A DNA stretch of 64,000 bases from Limonium bicolor (lineage: Eukaryota; Streptophyta; Magnoliopsida; Caryophyllales; Plumbaginaceae), in the NCBI GenBank assembly GCA_023374045.1, contig CM041776.1:140185296-140249295 (forward strand). The letters run 5' to 3'. The position numbers and the translations under genes were made by a program. This document shows positions 25,386-36,367 of the stretch, piece by piece. The notes below the pieces were generated by a model. It ran no database searches and had not been told where the DNA came from. It worked only from the letters and a program-made list of their open reading frames with translations. Each line of letters begins with the position of its first letter. Within the stretch, counting starts at the first letter, position 1.

Positions 25386-25629
25386 TAGTTATAGATTATT
25401 CCTTTTTATGTTGTAGATTTTCTCTAAATTTTTCTTCATGGTTATAATAATAATAGATTAAATAAAATATATATTTTTTAAAATCAAAAGCAGGGAACTT
25501 AAACTATAGATTATTTTTATTCTTGTAGATTTTTTCTAAATTTTAACTCAACGAAACATATCATCATAGTCATATAAACTGTTTTTTACACGTGTACACT
25601 GGAAGAACGGAGCATTGTGGTTTGGTTCG

Positions 25630-27063
25630 TTTTTTTTAATCATAATTGAAACTTCATATAATAAGGGAGAGCAGTACCATTACATATCCTAAGCAAAAGG
25701 GGTGGTCTGGTTGGGATGATCCCAGTCCAGATCACAAGCCACTTTGATGTTAAGAGGAATGTATTCCCCTCTCCATACTAAGGTGGTATTCAAAAACTGA
25801 TATCCTAGATCAGATATTAGATTACAAGGATAATTGACATACTTAGTAACAATAGCAATATCGCTAATATTACACATTCTTTAGGGCCTTGATTTTCCTG
25901 CTGTCTTCCAAAAAGTTCTGATCTGCCCCAATAAGGTCATTGGTAATAATCTTCCTCGTGTGTTCTTGCTCGACTTCTAAGCAGAAGCCATGAATAACCA
26001 CTGAAACAGCAAGCTCCATCGCTATTCTAACTGCTAAGATGTTAGCCTGACTCACCTTAGTAGTGATACTTAGCTTCCCGTTGAAAATCAAACTTGGAGT
26101 TCCTTTATAATCTCTAGAAACTCCTGCTATCATTAACTCCTCGTTAAAGGTCTCACGGAAGTAATGCTGATCTTCGTGCTTCCTTGGATAGGAGGGAACC
26201 ACTAGTCTTTCTGAACATTATCCTGTTCTTTGATTGCATGTTTTTCTAGTAAGCTCCCACAAAAGATATGTTGTCTTCTATGAGAGTCCACCAAGCTAGC
26301 TCCTCATTATGTTTAGCTTTGTTCCTAGCAGCATAAATAACCCACAAAAGATTAGCAATCTTAGAGAGTTTACTGCTACTCACTTGCTTTGCTAGTCTGT
26401 CAAACCAACCAAGCAAATCTGTGTTAGCCGTGGTAGGAACAGTACCAATATCAACAGTTTGAACCCATATGTTGGAGACAACACAACAATGAAAGAAGCA
26501 ATGTGCCATAGTATCTCTATCTCCACAGATTAAACAATTGAAAGCACATCCTAGTCTTTTCGCTAGGTTGTCTTGACAAGGAATGATCCCTGTTAAGAAC
26601 TTCCACAAGTTAAGTCTCACTCTTGGACTAGAGATATCAGGGTTGATCCTTTTACAGATAGAATTAATAGAATTTGAGGACGAAGAGCTTTCATCTTGCT
26701 GGTTGATTTGCAAGAAAGCATAAGCTGATTTGACTGAATGAGTGTTGTTTTTTGTATGTTTCCATATCCATCTATCCTTCTCAGCTGGGTTAATTCTGAT
26801 AGGAGAGATCACTCAAACAACCTCATCAGACAAAACAGATTTCATTTTATCGATATTCTTAAGAGTGTCATCTATATAATCAGCAACCTTATGATCTTCT
26901 GGACTAGGAACTTGGGTGTTAGCAAAGATTCTATTTCCAAGAAGATTGAGAATCCAAGGAGAATTCCAGAAATTAGTACTCTTGCCATCACCAATCTGTT
27001 TGATGATACCATTATTCAAAAGGTCCAAAGCTGAGGTCAGAGACTTCCAAATGGGGCTACCTC
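25630..27063 (-). mobile_element. 5'-truncated L1-type LINE
   Basis: The insertion is bounded by a 15-bp direct repeat, TTGTGGTTYGGTTCG (25615-25629 and 27064-27078), identical except for one T/C difference. Next to the left copy is a T-run, which is the poly(A) tail on the minus strand. The body encodes the C-terminal part of a LINE polyprotein (see the pseudogene entry). 5' truncation, a poly(A) end and a 15-bp duplication are the signature of target-primed reverse transcription. Confidence 0.85.
25689..27028 (-). pseudogene. LINE ORF2 C-terminal part: zf-RVT and RNase H-like domains
   Basis: On the minus strand, 27028-26813 gives IIKQIGDGKSTNFWNSPWI, the segment that precedes the zinc-binding domain in plant LINE reverse transcriptases. 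26812-26246 follows with RWIWKHTKNNTHSVKSAY, LNLWKFLTGIIPCQDNLAKR and CLICGDRDTMAHCFFHC, the reverse-transcriptase zinc-binding (zf-RVT) domain with its Cys/His pattern. After a frame change, 26202-25870 carries an RNase H-like (RVT_3 type) stretch including ANILAVRIAMELAV, followed by decayed sequence to 25689. The polymerase core is absent because the copy is truncated at its 5' end. Frame changes and stops show it is inactive. Confidence 0.85.
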
Positions 27064-27078
27064 TTGTGGTTCGGTTCG

Positions 27079-28087
27079 GTTGGTTTCACTTAACATTTGG
27101 GGTTACGGGCATTATTGACCTCCCGGGCTGAAATAAATCCAAGTCTGTCCGGAACTATTCGTTCCCCTCCGCGTGGAAAACGAATCAAGAGGAGGAGAAA
27201 AATACTTGTATTTTGTGAGATGAATTTGTTGATTGTTCCCATGTCGATAAGCCATGTTGAAAATGGAGACCACACATATCTGAAAGAGAATATGGAAGTG
27301 ATATTCAACCTCGTTTGAAATTGAATTTCGATTTTGCCACTCTGGGAAAAACAAAGATATCATCATCATAAGGAATTAATTCGATTCTATGGGGACCAAA
27401 ATTCATCCCCTCCCCCTATTTCGCTTCTAATCAAGTGGGCGTGAAAAAATCTTTGATATTCTTCTCCTGTTCCAGTTACCTCGGAATTGGAAGTAAAGGT
27501 AGATCCCTTATTAACATAAGCGAATAAACGGCAAGGGATGAAGTCCACATGGAGTACTGGGTACGTATATTAGTCTGGTCATGCATTCGCCCTCTTCTTG
27601 ATCCTCAGCCATTAACATCCACTTGACAATTTCAGTTGGACACATGTAGGAAAAATGGAAGAATGAAAGGAAAAAGGTTTCAAAAAACATGAAAGGAACG
27701 TGCCAATGGCGTAGCAATTTCTTGGTGGCTGGAACAAACGGAAGGAAAGAAGGAGAGTTTGGTGGAGTGGAGTGGAGAGGGGAGAGATGAGACGAAACGG
27801 CGTGTTTCATATGTGTCGAACATGAACATACAAGAAAATCGACAAAGGAAGAAATCGGGATTGTTAGGCGGGCCAGATTGAAAGTTAAACTGAATGAGGG
27901 CGAGGTTCATCTATTCACAATGAAAGAAATGAAACAGATTGCCTCCATACATACTCTACTCCTTAATTAATAAATTCTTACGAAACACACATACAAATCC
28001 TTAATCCTTTTCTTTTCTTTTAATTATATAAACACGAATCCGTCCGTCCTCTATAATCATCCACAATTCTACCTCCTCTATTCCAGT
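27079..28087. other. Intergenic sequence 3' of the PB1 gene, unidentified
   Basis: About 1 kb without a convincing gene. Overlapping 60-99 codon frames occur on both strands, mostly minus, but none shows a motif I recognise. The part nearest 28087 is presumably the 3' untranslated region of the PB1 gene. The 27100-27500 stretch has a balanced composition unlike the surrounding AT-rich repeats; I could not identify it. Confidence 0.4.
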
Positions 28088-28961
28088 CTATTGCCAACGA
28101 CAATTCCCATTATGCACAACATAAAAACACTCACCACCATACCCATACTGAACAACCCCCTTCCTCCCCGCCGATTTCACCGCCGAAGGACCCCGAGTAC
28201 ATCGATTCAACGCCATCAAACCACCATAAGGAACCCCCGCACCTTGGAACAACCTAGGGGTTGGAACCGGCGTAGATCCGTAAGAGGATCTTGGAGACAC
28301 CGATGATCTCGGGGACGAAGCGGCGGAGGAAGGAGGTGATGGGGATTGAGAAAATGAAATTGACGGTGGAGCTAAATGATGGCTAGATGATTTATTCCGT
28401 GGAATGGATAGGAAAGCTCTGATTTTAAGTGATGTATTTGTTGTTGTACACCCCGAGAATCGATCATATTCTTCGATTAAGTGAGTGAGGTCCTCGTCTG
28501 ATTTGATTGAGACTAAAGCGTCTAGATCTTCCGTCGGGAGTTGACACCTCACGCTAATAATCGAAGAAGAAGATGATGATGATGATGATGATGAACCCCC
28601 ACCGCCACAGAGGTCTTTTAATTTCAGTAACAGCTCTGCAAGATGTTTGAAGATTAGAGATTAATCCGACTGTCAACTGATAAATTTATTCACACACCCA
28701 CCCATGCATGTTTAGATGAAATAAACATAGTTTACCAGGGAAGCAGATGGTCCGATCAACGGCGACGACTCTGGTATGTCCGCCTTGGTACCGTAGTTTT
28801 CCATCTGGGTAACGAGGGAGGATCTTTCCCCCGTAACTGCATAGGAACTTCAAGGTGTTGGCTGTGGCGGATGAAATTGCTCCACTCGGTGGTTTTTTAA
28901 GGGTGGACTTGGTGGTACTTCCGCCGTCGTCGTGTTTCAGGTTGAAGTGTGGTCCGACCAT
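28088..28961 (-). CDS. PB1-domain (octicosapeptide/Phox/Bem1p) family protein, two exons
   Basis: This appears to be an intact host gene of two exons: 28961-28736 (226 nt) and 28635-28088 (548 nt). They join into 258 codons including the stop, for a 257-residue protein. The 100-bp intron (28735-28636) has GT...AG ends and interrupts codon 76. Residues about 35-140 form a PB1 domain: NTLKFLCSYGGKILPRYPDG with the conserved basic Lys46, GGHTRVVAVDR, an ELLLKLKDLCGG helix, and the acidic OPCA-like stretch SIKSDEDLTHLIEEYDRF. PB1 domains mediate protein-protein pairing; having both the basic and acidic faces suggests self- or hetero-oligomer formation. An 11-Ser run after GGGG, partly a TCA repeat, lengthens a loop. 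The C-terminal half is Ser/Pro-rich and looks disordered, ending near YVVHNGNCRWQ. It is a small cytosolic or nuclear adaptor of unknown partner. Start chosen as the first ATG below the TATA box. Confidence 0.87.
28636..28735 (-). other. Intron of the PB1-domain gene
   Basis: The donor is CCTG|GTAAAC and the acceptor CTTGCAG|AGCTG on the minus strand. Length is 100 bp, AT-rich with a T-rich run before the acceptor. Splicing keeps the reading frame across the PB1 domain. Confidence 0.85.
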
Positions 28962-29120
28962 ACTCTATCTTTGAATTTCAACCTGTGGAGAAGAGACAGA
29001 TATTTGATTCGTCTGAGAAAAGGAAGGTTGAGAAGCTGACAAAACAGGAGGAATGGATGAGAGAAGAGGAAAATGAATTCCCAGTGATTTGTCCAAACCA
29101 CTAAGAGTTGAGTAAGGACG

Positions 29121-29128
29121 TATTTATA
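29121..29128 (-). promoter_or_regulatory. TATA box of the PB1-domain gene
   Basis: TATAAATA on the minus strand lies 160 bases before the start codon, implying a transcript start near 29090 and a 5' leader of about 130 nt. No other strong TATA lies between it and the ATG. Confidence 0.65.
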
Positions 29129-29277
29129 GAGAGGGGTGGCGTTTCGAGAGAATTATGTAAGGAGACGTTTGGGTAGTTTTTACTTTCGAGAGATGCGTTT
29201 GATTTGATCTAGTAAAAGTGGTCAACACAATTTAGTTACGGAACTTGGAACTTTTACCAAATTTTCTGCCTATATAT

Positions 29278-29331
29278 AGTTGCTGGGGATAATATTCTTT
29301 CAAAAAAAAAAAAGTTGCTGGGGATAATATT
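29278..29331. repeat. Poly(A) micro-insertion flanked by a 19-bp direct repeat
   Basis: AGTTGCTGGGGATAATATT occurs at 29278-29296 and again at 29313-29331. The 16 bases between are CTTTC plus an A-run. Sequence after the second copy differs from that after the first, so this is not a simple tandem duplication of the whole unit. It looks like target-primed insertion of little more than a poly(A) tail. Confidence 0.75.
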
Positions 29332-29944
29332 GATTCTATTTAATGCTGGCAGCTCTAACGGCTAGAATAGATTTAGGAAAAAAATTATTAGATAAGTTGC
29401 GTGACAAATGACTCAATAAACAAATCATCAAGCTAAACAAAATCTTGCTGCAAAGAGCACAATACATTATAGTCAATAGTATTGTTTCATGGATGTTAAC
29501 TAGTTATGCTCCAATAGTTGTTGCTTAAGTAGTATTGGTTTTGCTTCAATACTATGAAACCAATACATGGATGGATGATTTAGACAAGTTAGAAGTTGAT
29601 CAACAGCTGAACTGTTTATCTAATGGCAGAGATAAAAAAAAGTTAGACATTCAAGTCATAGATGTCTGAATTAAGATTTAATATATGTTTGACTTTGGAC
29701 TATCATAAATATTGAATGCGAAGTTAATAGTCATAACCAAGGCTAGTTTTGGAGTTTTCCAGGATTCAACACACTTTCTCGTACAATGAAATTAGCTTGT
29801 AGGGCTCCACATAAGTGGAAAATCTTAGTGACGCTACCAAACTAAGGTTGCGAGTGGTAAGGATATAGTAAGGATTGCTAAGTATGAAGTATTGTAACCT
29901 ACAACTATCATTGTCCTCCAATGTGGATGTTTGGCCATGACCCT
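29332..29944. other. Intergenic region upstream of the PB1 gene
   Basis: AT-rich, with no convincing coding frame or repeat identified. Confidence 0.5.
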
Positions 29945-30900
29945 TGTTATATCCAAAATTTTAACCTTTAGAAATAAATCATAGCTTACAAAGTCAAGGT
30001 CGAGGGTACAACGGTCAAAAGACACAAGGTCGGGACTAAATGGTATTTTTACAACTTTCAGTTTAAGTGATCAGTTCATCATCCCAAAATGAATTATACA
30101 TCATACTTAACATCAATGAACTTTTCCAAGTTTTAGGACAGTTTTTATTCTTGAAATACAACTTTAAATATTTATTATAAGTCAAATTCTATAAAAAATG
30201 CCCCAAAACTTCCAAAGATAGAAAGAAAGGTATCCACCTACTAAATATAGAATTGCTACTTGCTTAGCATATCTATTTACAATCATAAATGTGGCAAAAT
30301 TGTTTGGACCCTAAATCTTAATTTTTCAAGAGAAAAGTCATACTCCTTTTAACTATCCTCTCTCCTCTTAGAAGTACCCAAATTAATTGGAAATTCTTGA
30401 AATTTTAACACATGATATAGGAACATGTTTGGGAGAGAATCCAGATGGAATTTCATAATTTCGGTTTTGCAATATTTACTTACGTTTTATTGAAGGCGCG
30501 AGATTGTAATATTTTTATAAAATCACTCGTTTATCCAAATGACGTGATTTCAACTCTAAAAGTTCTTAAAACATGTCCTTTATTTTCTGTTAAGATTTCA
30601 AAGTTAGATTTTACCCATAATTTGGTTTACCAACCATTGTAAACTAAGATTCTTTACTGAGATTTACTCTTATCTATTTCCTTCGGTCTTTGCCTATATA
30701 ACAACACTCCGAAACAACCTATACACACATTGAAAGACTAGAAATTCTCACAGGCATGCCTCCAACAAATCTCACACTCAAGTACCAAAACTCAATCGAA
30801 ATCCTATCGAAATCACATAAAATGCCTTCTTAGTTCCTCTATCGATCAATTCAAAAATAGGAGCACACCAAAATGTAAAGAACAACACATATGAGGTACC
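29945..30900 (+). mobile_element. LTR-like fragment related to the LTR at 20610
   Basis: It starts TGTTATATCCAAAATTTTAA, 18 of 20 bases like the start of the LTR at 20610. Further on, CCCAAATTAATTGGAAATTC and a CATGATATAGGAACATG stretch follow the order of CCCAAATTAATTCAAA and CATGATAGAGGATG in that LTR. A TATA-like CCTATATAACA (about 30693) is followed by a leader-like ACACATTGAAAGACTAG. The right end is not resolved. No coding content. Confidence 0.55.
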
Positions 30901-31897
30901 ATCAGATGTTGGTAGTCATTGCTAAACCAAATGTCAACTGACGAACAAATTTAAGAATCCCAATGTGCGGGGCAATCCCTTAGAGTACTCAAATCAGGTT
31001 GGTAACCCCAGATCCTAAAACACGACCTCCACACATTCACCACGCTTGTTTTATGTTCAATCCTCATCTCAAAGTGCTATTTTTTTAGTTTATTAATTTT
31101 CCATCCAGAAATTTGTTTGTTAAGTTTCCTTATTAATTCTACTTTAAGATGAAATCTTTCTTCTGCTGACCAACTTATAATAATTTAAGTGAAGAGATGA
31201 AAAGTAAGATCAACCAAAATACCAAAGATGCTAAAGACCTAAGGAAAGCCAAGGAGTTATTATTTATACTTAGAGCATGTAAAGTAATATGTAAATAGCG
31301 ACCGGGTGCCTGTGCCCGGTCGACTAATAGAGGAATAAGGAAAACAACCGAGCGCTTGTGCCTAGGCGCATCTGTAAAGCACCCTGGCATCCACACCTAG
31401 GCGCACCTATAGTAATGATCAGGCAAGTGTTCCCGGGCATAGGGCAAGATTAGGATTTGGATTGGGCGCTGGTCCAACATTATAGCCTAACAGTAACAAA
31501 CTGACAGGCTGGCAACACTAGGAAACTATATGGAAAATCTATAGATAGGGGTTCACCCCAAAGCAATAAACACACAATCAAACTTGGTCATTTAAAAGCT
31601 TGCAATCTCTTTTTGTCCAAACTCTCTTTCTTTCTCTCTCTTTGCGAAATCCATCCTTTAGTCGCCGCGTAAGAACAAGGTAATTTCAGAGAGAACCCAA
31701 GTGAAGATAGGGGAGTCGAGGATTAAAACTAGGATAGATAGTAGGGAACGATATTGGATCTTTACGCGCCATCTGTGGGAATTGAACAACTCAGATCTAG
31801 CAACCAAGAGTCCACCACGACAAGAGTAAGATTTTTTCCATGATGAAACATCAAGATCTGAGGGTAGAAAACATGTTTTTGTAGGTTTAGGTAAAAG
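30901..31897 (+). other. LTR/leader remnant of a decayed Ty3/gypsy element
   Basis: Contains a palindrome-rich stretch (31293-31445), a CT-rich leader (31620-31645) and CGCGCCATCTGTGGGA at 31765-31780. The last resembles the GGCGCC(G/A)TCTGTGGGA sequence that, from memory, follows the 5' LTR of many plant Ty3/gypsy elements. The LTR start is not resolved. Confidence 0.5.
31293..31445. repeat. Quasi-palindrome cluster with CGACCGGG/CCCGGTCG arms
   Basis: CGACCGGG pairs with CCCGGTCG across TGCCTGTG (near 31299-31322). Further copies of the theme follow: GAGCGCTTGTGCCTAGGCGC, ACCTAGGCGCACC and TTCCCGGGCATAGGGC. Units are about 40-50 bases apart and vary in sequence. Confidence 0.65.
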
Positions 31898-32495
31898 ATG
31901 CCTAAAAAAACAAGAAGAGCACCAGAAGCTAGCATTGAAACCTTCGGTTTGATCTCCCAAGAAAAACATAGAAGACATGCTGAAAGGACTGTCCAGAGTG
32001 ATCGATGAAAGAATCATCGAAGGGAACGAGCTACTACAACAAGAGCTTATGCTGAGGGATGAGGACTACTAGAAGAAAGAGGAAGTAATGGCCAAGGCAA
32101 TCGAATTACTGAAAGGAAGAGACTCGGAAGAAAGCAAGGAAGGAAGAACCGAAGGAATCACCGAAAGCAATTACCAAAGAAATTGAGGAAGAGGACTCCA
32201 TTGACATGAGCCTATATCATTTTGCAGAAAAGATCAGGAAGGCAAAGCTCCCTACCTGTTTTGTTGCCACATCGATTGAAAAGTATGACGGAATAGGGGA
32301 CCTGGCCTAACACAGCAAGAAATTCATGTTCGCCATAAATACTTAGGGGATAAGCTCCCTCACTCTATGTAACCTCTTCCGTGGGACGCTTTCCAATAGA
32401 GCATTGAGATGGATCTCTACAAGGCCCCCACAGTCCATCTCCAGCTTCAAACGAAGACATTTTTTTATCGTCGAAGCAAAGTTGACTATCGGTCC
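31898..32495 (+). pseudogene. Ty3/gypsy gag fragment, broken and cut by LTR C
   Basis: A start MPKKTRRAPEASIETFG at 31898 soon meets a stop. After frame changes the later part reads FAEKIRKAKLPTCFVA, then IEKYDGIGDLA, then a TLSNRALRWISTRPPQSISS-like stretch. This is the retrotransposon gag (capsid) domain pattern YDG...DP..H...F, then L..AL.W...LPP.SI.SF. Several stops are present. The reading runs into the GGTCC target site where LTR C inserted. Sequence after C (50575 on) does not obviously continue gag, so additional loss has occurred or the copy was already rearranged. Confidence 0.68.
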
Positions 32496-35400
32496 TGAAA
32501 TACCCCAAACTAATAAAACATGGATTAAACATCTAATCACATTAATTAAGGCCTAAACATGCCTTAAAAGTCAACTGAGAACAATAGTGGTCAACACAAA
32601 GCAAGACATTGCACCCTTTGACTGTTTTGGGTAAATAAATACCCAAATGAACTTCTTAGGACCTAAAACTTTGTCATAAGCTTATTAACACATAACTAAA
32701 CATATTACAATTGTTGGACAACACTCCAACACAAAGAACAAGCATTTACATGCTTCAATGTCAAGTAGGGCAAAAATGTGCTCTAAGAAAACCATAAAGG
32801 TCTAATGACCTCTACTTGATATAAATTGGATTCCTAAGATCAAATATCATGTAAGGAACACAACAAAACTGTTCTCAAAGAACAATAAGCTCAGAAACAC
32901 ATTTCGACACAAAATGTGCACTAAAATGCCTTAAAGCACGTTTTTATGTATGAGCTCTAAGATAATGACTTTTTGTCACTGTAAAGACTAGATTATATTC
33001 TTTATAACATTAATGTGACATGACAGACTATATTATAAAGTCTAAATCAATGTTTAAAAATAAAATCAAAATGGGTAATTTTAGATGAATAGTACCCAAA
33101 AATAACATTTAATTACTTACCTTTAACCATGGTCAAATGTCATCCATTGACCAAGCCCTCCATTGCCAACCTCATTTGGCTGTCAAAACCACTCTTTAAT
33201 CTATCTCTAATCAATTATTCAGCCAATCTAATGAGTCACCTATTACTATTTCATAAAGTAACCATTAAAGTAACATAAAAGCAAAATGAGCTTACCTTTC
33301 TCATTTGCCTTTCTTCCCAGCCGACACCAGCTGCCTTCATCCTCTCTTTTGCTTCTCCAAACCGTGGAGAACATGCCAAGTTCAGAAGAGAACAACAATT
33401 GACAAAGGTAAGCTTATTAAGCCATTTTATGTCCATTCTCTTCACATTTCTTTCCTCTTTCCATGGAGCAAAGCATCAACCATTTCCATCCATGGTTCTA
33501 GGTTTTTTTGGAGGTTAAAAGAAGGGTGAATCTCGGCTGTAACAAGGGAAGAAGGTGGAGAAATCTAATCTTGTTCTTAAGGTATAAAAATGTGCTTTAA
33601 GCACTTATCTCTTGATTCTCTTCAAATCCGGTTGTGAAACCTTGTTTCCTAGCCTTATAATCTTCTTCTTAACATACTTATTCAGTTGGTATATCAAGAG
33701 CTTCAAGGTATGGCCAAATCCAAGCCAAAAACACCATTTTTGGCATTTTAATCAAGGTAAAAATTAGCCATCTTCTAATCTGAGTTATACCAGTTTAAAG
33801 CATGGTTTTAGTAGCTCTTTTGATGCTCTTTAACTTTTGTAAATATAGGCTGAAGACAACCTTGGTTACCTTGGTATTCAAAGGTAAAATTTACCTTGAA
33901 AATATACATTAAACACTTTTTATGGTTAGATCTTGCTTGGAGACTAATCATGCCATAATTGCTGTTTGAAAACATGTAAACTAAGCTGTGGAAAATTAAT
34001 CTCCAAACAGCTGTGGCCAAACAAGGCCTAAACTAGGCAAAAATAAGGTATAAATCACTTAAACCTTCACTTGGTATATTAATATGTGTTTATACATATG
34101 TGTATAATATGTGCCGTGAGTGAACAAGGTTTATAGGTCTTATTTTGACCTTAGGTGATTAAGGAATGGTTTAGTAAATTTTATAACTAATTAATTAACA
34201 TAATTGTCAAATTTAAGCCATTATGTGGAAAATTGGTAAATAAGGAAAAGATATGTGTAAGGCCGAGAGTTTAATGCATTTTTGGGCATTTATGTGTAAT
34301 TTATTTTATAAGCTAATGTTTGTAATAAGGCCATGTACTTTAGGCCATTTTATTTATGGATTTATAAGGTTTTAATTAAGTTTAGGTGGTGAATATATAT
34401 TACCACATGGAAATGTGGTATAAAGTGTAATTAAATTAAATTTGGGGGCTATACAATAATTAAGCCGAAAATTGGAGGTTTAAATGAGTTTAAATAAAAT
34501 TATAAGACTTTATAAAGTTTTGGGGTTAAATGGTAATTTCTAGAAAATATGGGTATAAACCGTGTTATATGGAAATTGATGGTCAAGGAAATATTAAGGT
34601 GGTCAACGTTGACCATATGGTAGGTTTTGACCAAATTAGAAAAGTTAAATAACTTATTTAAGGTTTTATAATAAGATAAGTATTTAATTGTAACAAATTT
34701 TATAACATATGTGGTATATATGTTATTACCGAAAATAAAGGGTGTAAAATGGTATTATAAACACCCATGGGCTATTAGGAATTTTTACGAATTTATTGGG
34801 TTGGTTTTGGAATTAAAATAAACTATATATGTATAATATATAGTTATTATGTCATTGTGACACTTTGGATAAATATAAGTGGAGGAATAGTAAAAACCGA
34901 AAGTATATGGTATGTAAGGGTAATAATAACCCTTGGGTGAAATTTAGTGATTTTTAGAATAATATAAGAGTATTTAAGAGATAATTATAATATATGTTTT
35001 AATGATATTATAAAATTATATGTTATAAATTGGGCCAAATGGCAATTTGGAAAGTTAAAGGGGTTGAAATTAATTTATAAAACAGACAAGGTCTGTTCGG
35101 AAATTTTACAAAGATAAAACCATATGTTATACTCTTTTATAAGTTAAAAATGTTATATTATGAGATATATAACATGGTATAAATAATGGGGTGATTTTGT
35201 AAATAAAGGAAACTATGGGTTATGGAAAGAATAAGGTATAAATGTATATGCCTATGCGGCAATATAAAATAGTTTTGTATAAAAACTATAGGTTAAATTA
35301 AAGGAAATAAAAATATATTATATGATATTAGTATATGGTATAACATTACATAATGTTATGTGGTCAAAATGGAATTTAAATAAAATAAGGTGCCGTACCG

Positions 35401-36367
35401 AATTATTAAAGATGGGAAAATGAATTTTAGACTATGGTCTATAATGTTATAAATGTTATAACAAGTATATGGTTTAGATGGAATTAATATAAGTAAGGAT
35501 ATTCACATTAAATAATGTGACTATAAATAAATAAGATTTATAAACTAAGGTATTTATTGATTAAACCTTAGGAGTTGTAATTATACAACATAAAATGTTA
35601 CATAATATTAGGATAATAATCTTAATATAAGTTGTATAATATAATACAACTAATGGGAATAGTCATCTAATATAAGGTGATAAAATGTAACATATAATAT
35701 AAGAGTTTTATAACTCATGAAACTTACCTATATGGTAAATATATACATATACAAGAAAAATGTATACAAGGATGAATATATAATATGGTTGGAAACCATA
35801 TAATATAATGGTGGTGGTGGTTATTACAAAAAAATAGTTACAAACTATAAGTTATGAGTTTTTGAATGCAAATATAAATTGCTAAGATAATGGATTATAT
35901 AATACAATGTATTATAATTGATGGTGGGATAATGATACAATATGAAAATAATACAATATAATAAGTCATGCATGCATACATGTAACTATAGGTTATGTAC
36001 CTAAATTAAAGGATGGATAATATTAAATAAATAAAATGAATTAAACTTAACAGTCGAAACATGTCGACATACGAGCTTTAAGTAACAAAGCCGACCAGTT
36101 TAGAGAAACCCGTAAAAATAACTGTAGAAATCCGGGGATGAACTGTCGAGGTTACTTGTTATTCGGAAATACAGGATGTAGTTAGTCATGGAGACTGACT
36201 TATAGTTTTATTACCGTTTAGATCATACTTCAGCTGGAGGCCCTTGACGAGCTAGTGGTCTACACTGCGCATCCTAGGTCTTGGTGAAAGGTATGTAAAA
36301 GGGTTTGATTCGAGTTGTCCTAAGGGATTCCTTGGGCTCGTATTTGGGTGATATCACTTGTGTGTTA
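32496..36367 (+). mobile_element. Long solo LTR C, left part (split by Athila-2)
   Basis: It starts TGAAATACCCC right after GGTCC (32491-32495). Its other end, GGTGTTACA, lies at 50561-50569 followed by GGTCC (50570-50574), so the two parts form one element with a perfect 5-bp target duplication. Without Athila-2 and the duplicated TGTTA it is about 5.2 kb. It is non-coding: 33300-33370 is CT-rich and leader-like, and 34050-36060 is very AT-rich. Same terminal design as A, B, D, E and G. Confidence 0.9.
36363..36367. repeat. Target site duplication of Athila-2, left copy (TGTTA)
   Basis: TGTTA directly precedes the 5' LTR and recurs at 49211-49215 directly after the 3' LTR, proving one insertion event into LTR C. 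Confidence 0.95.
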
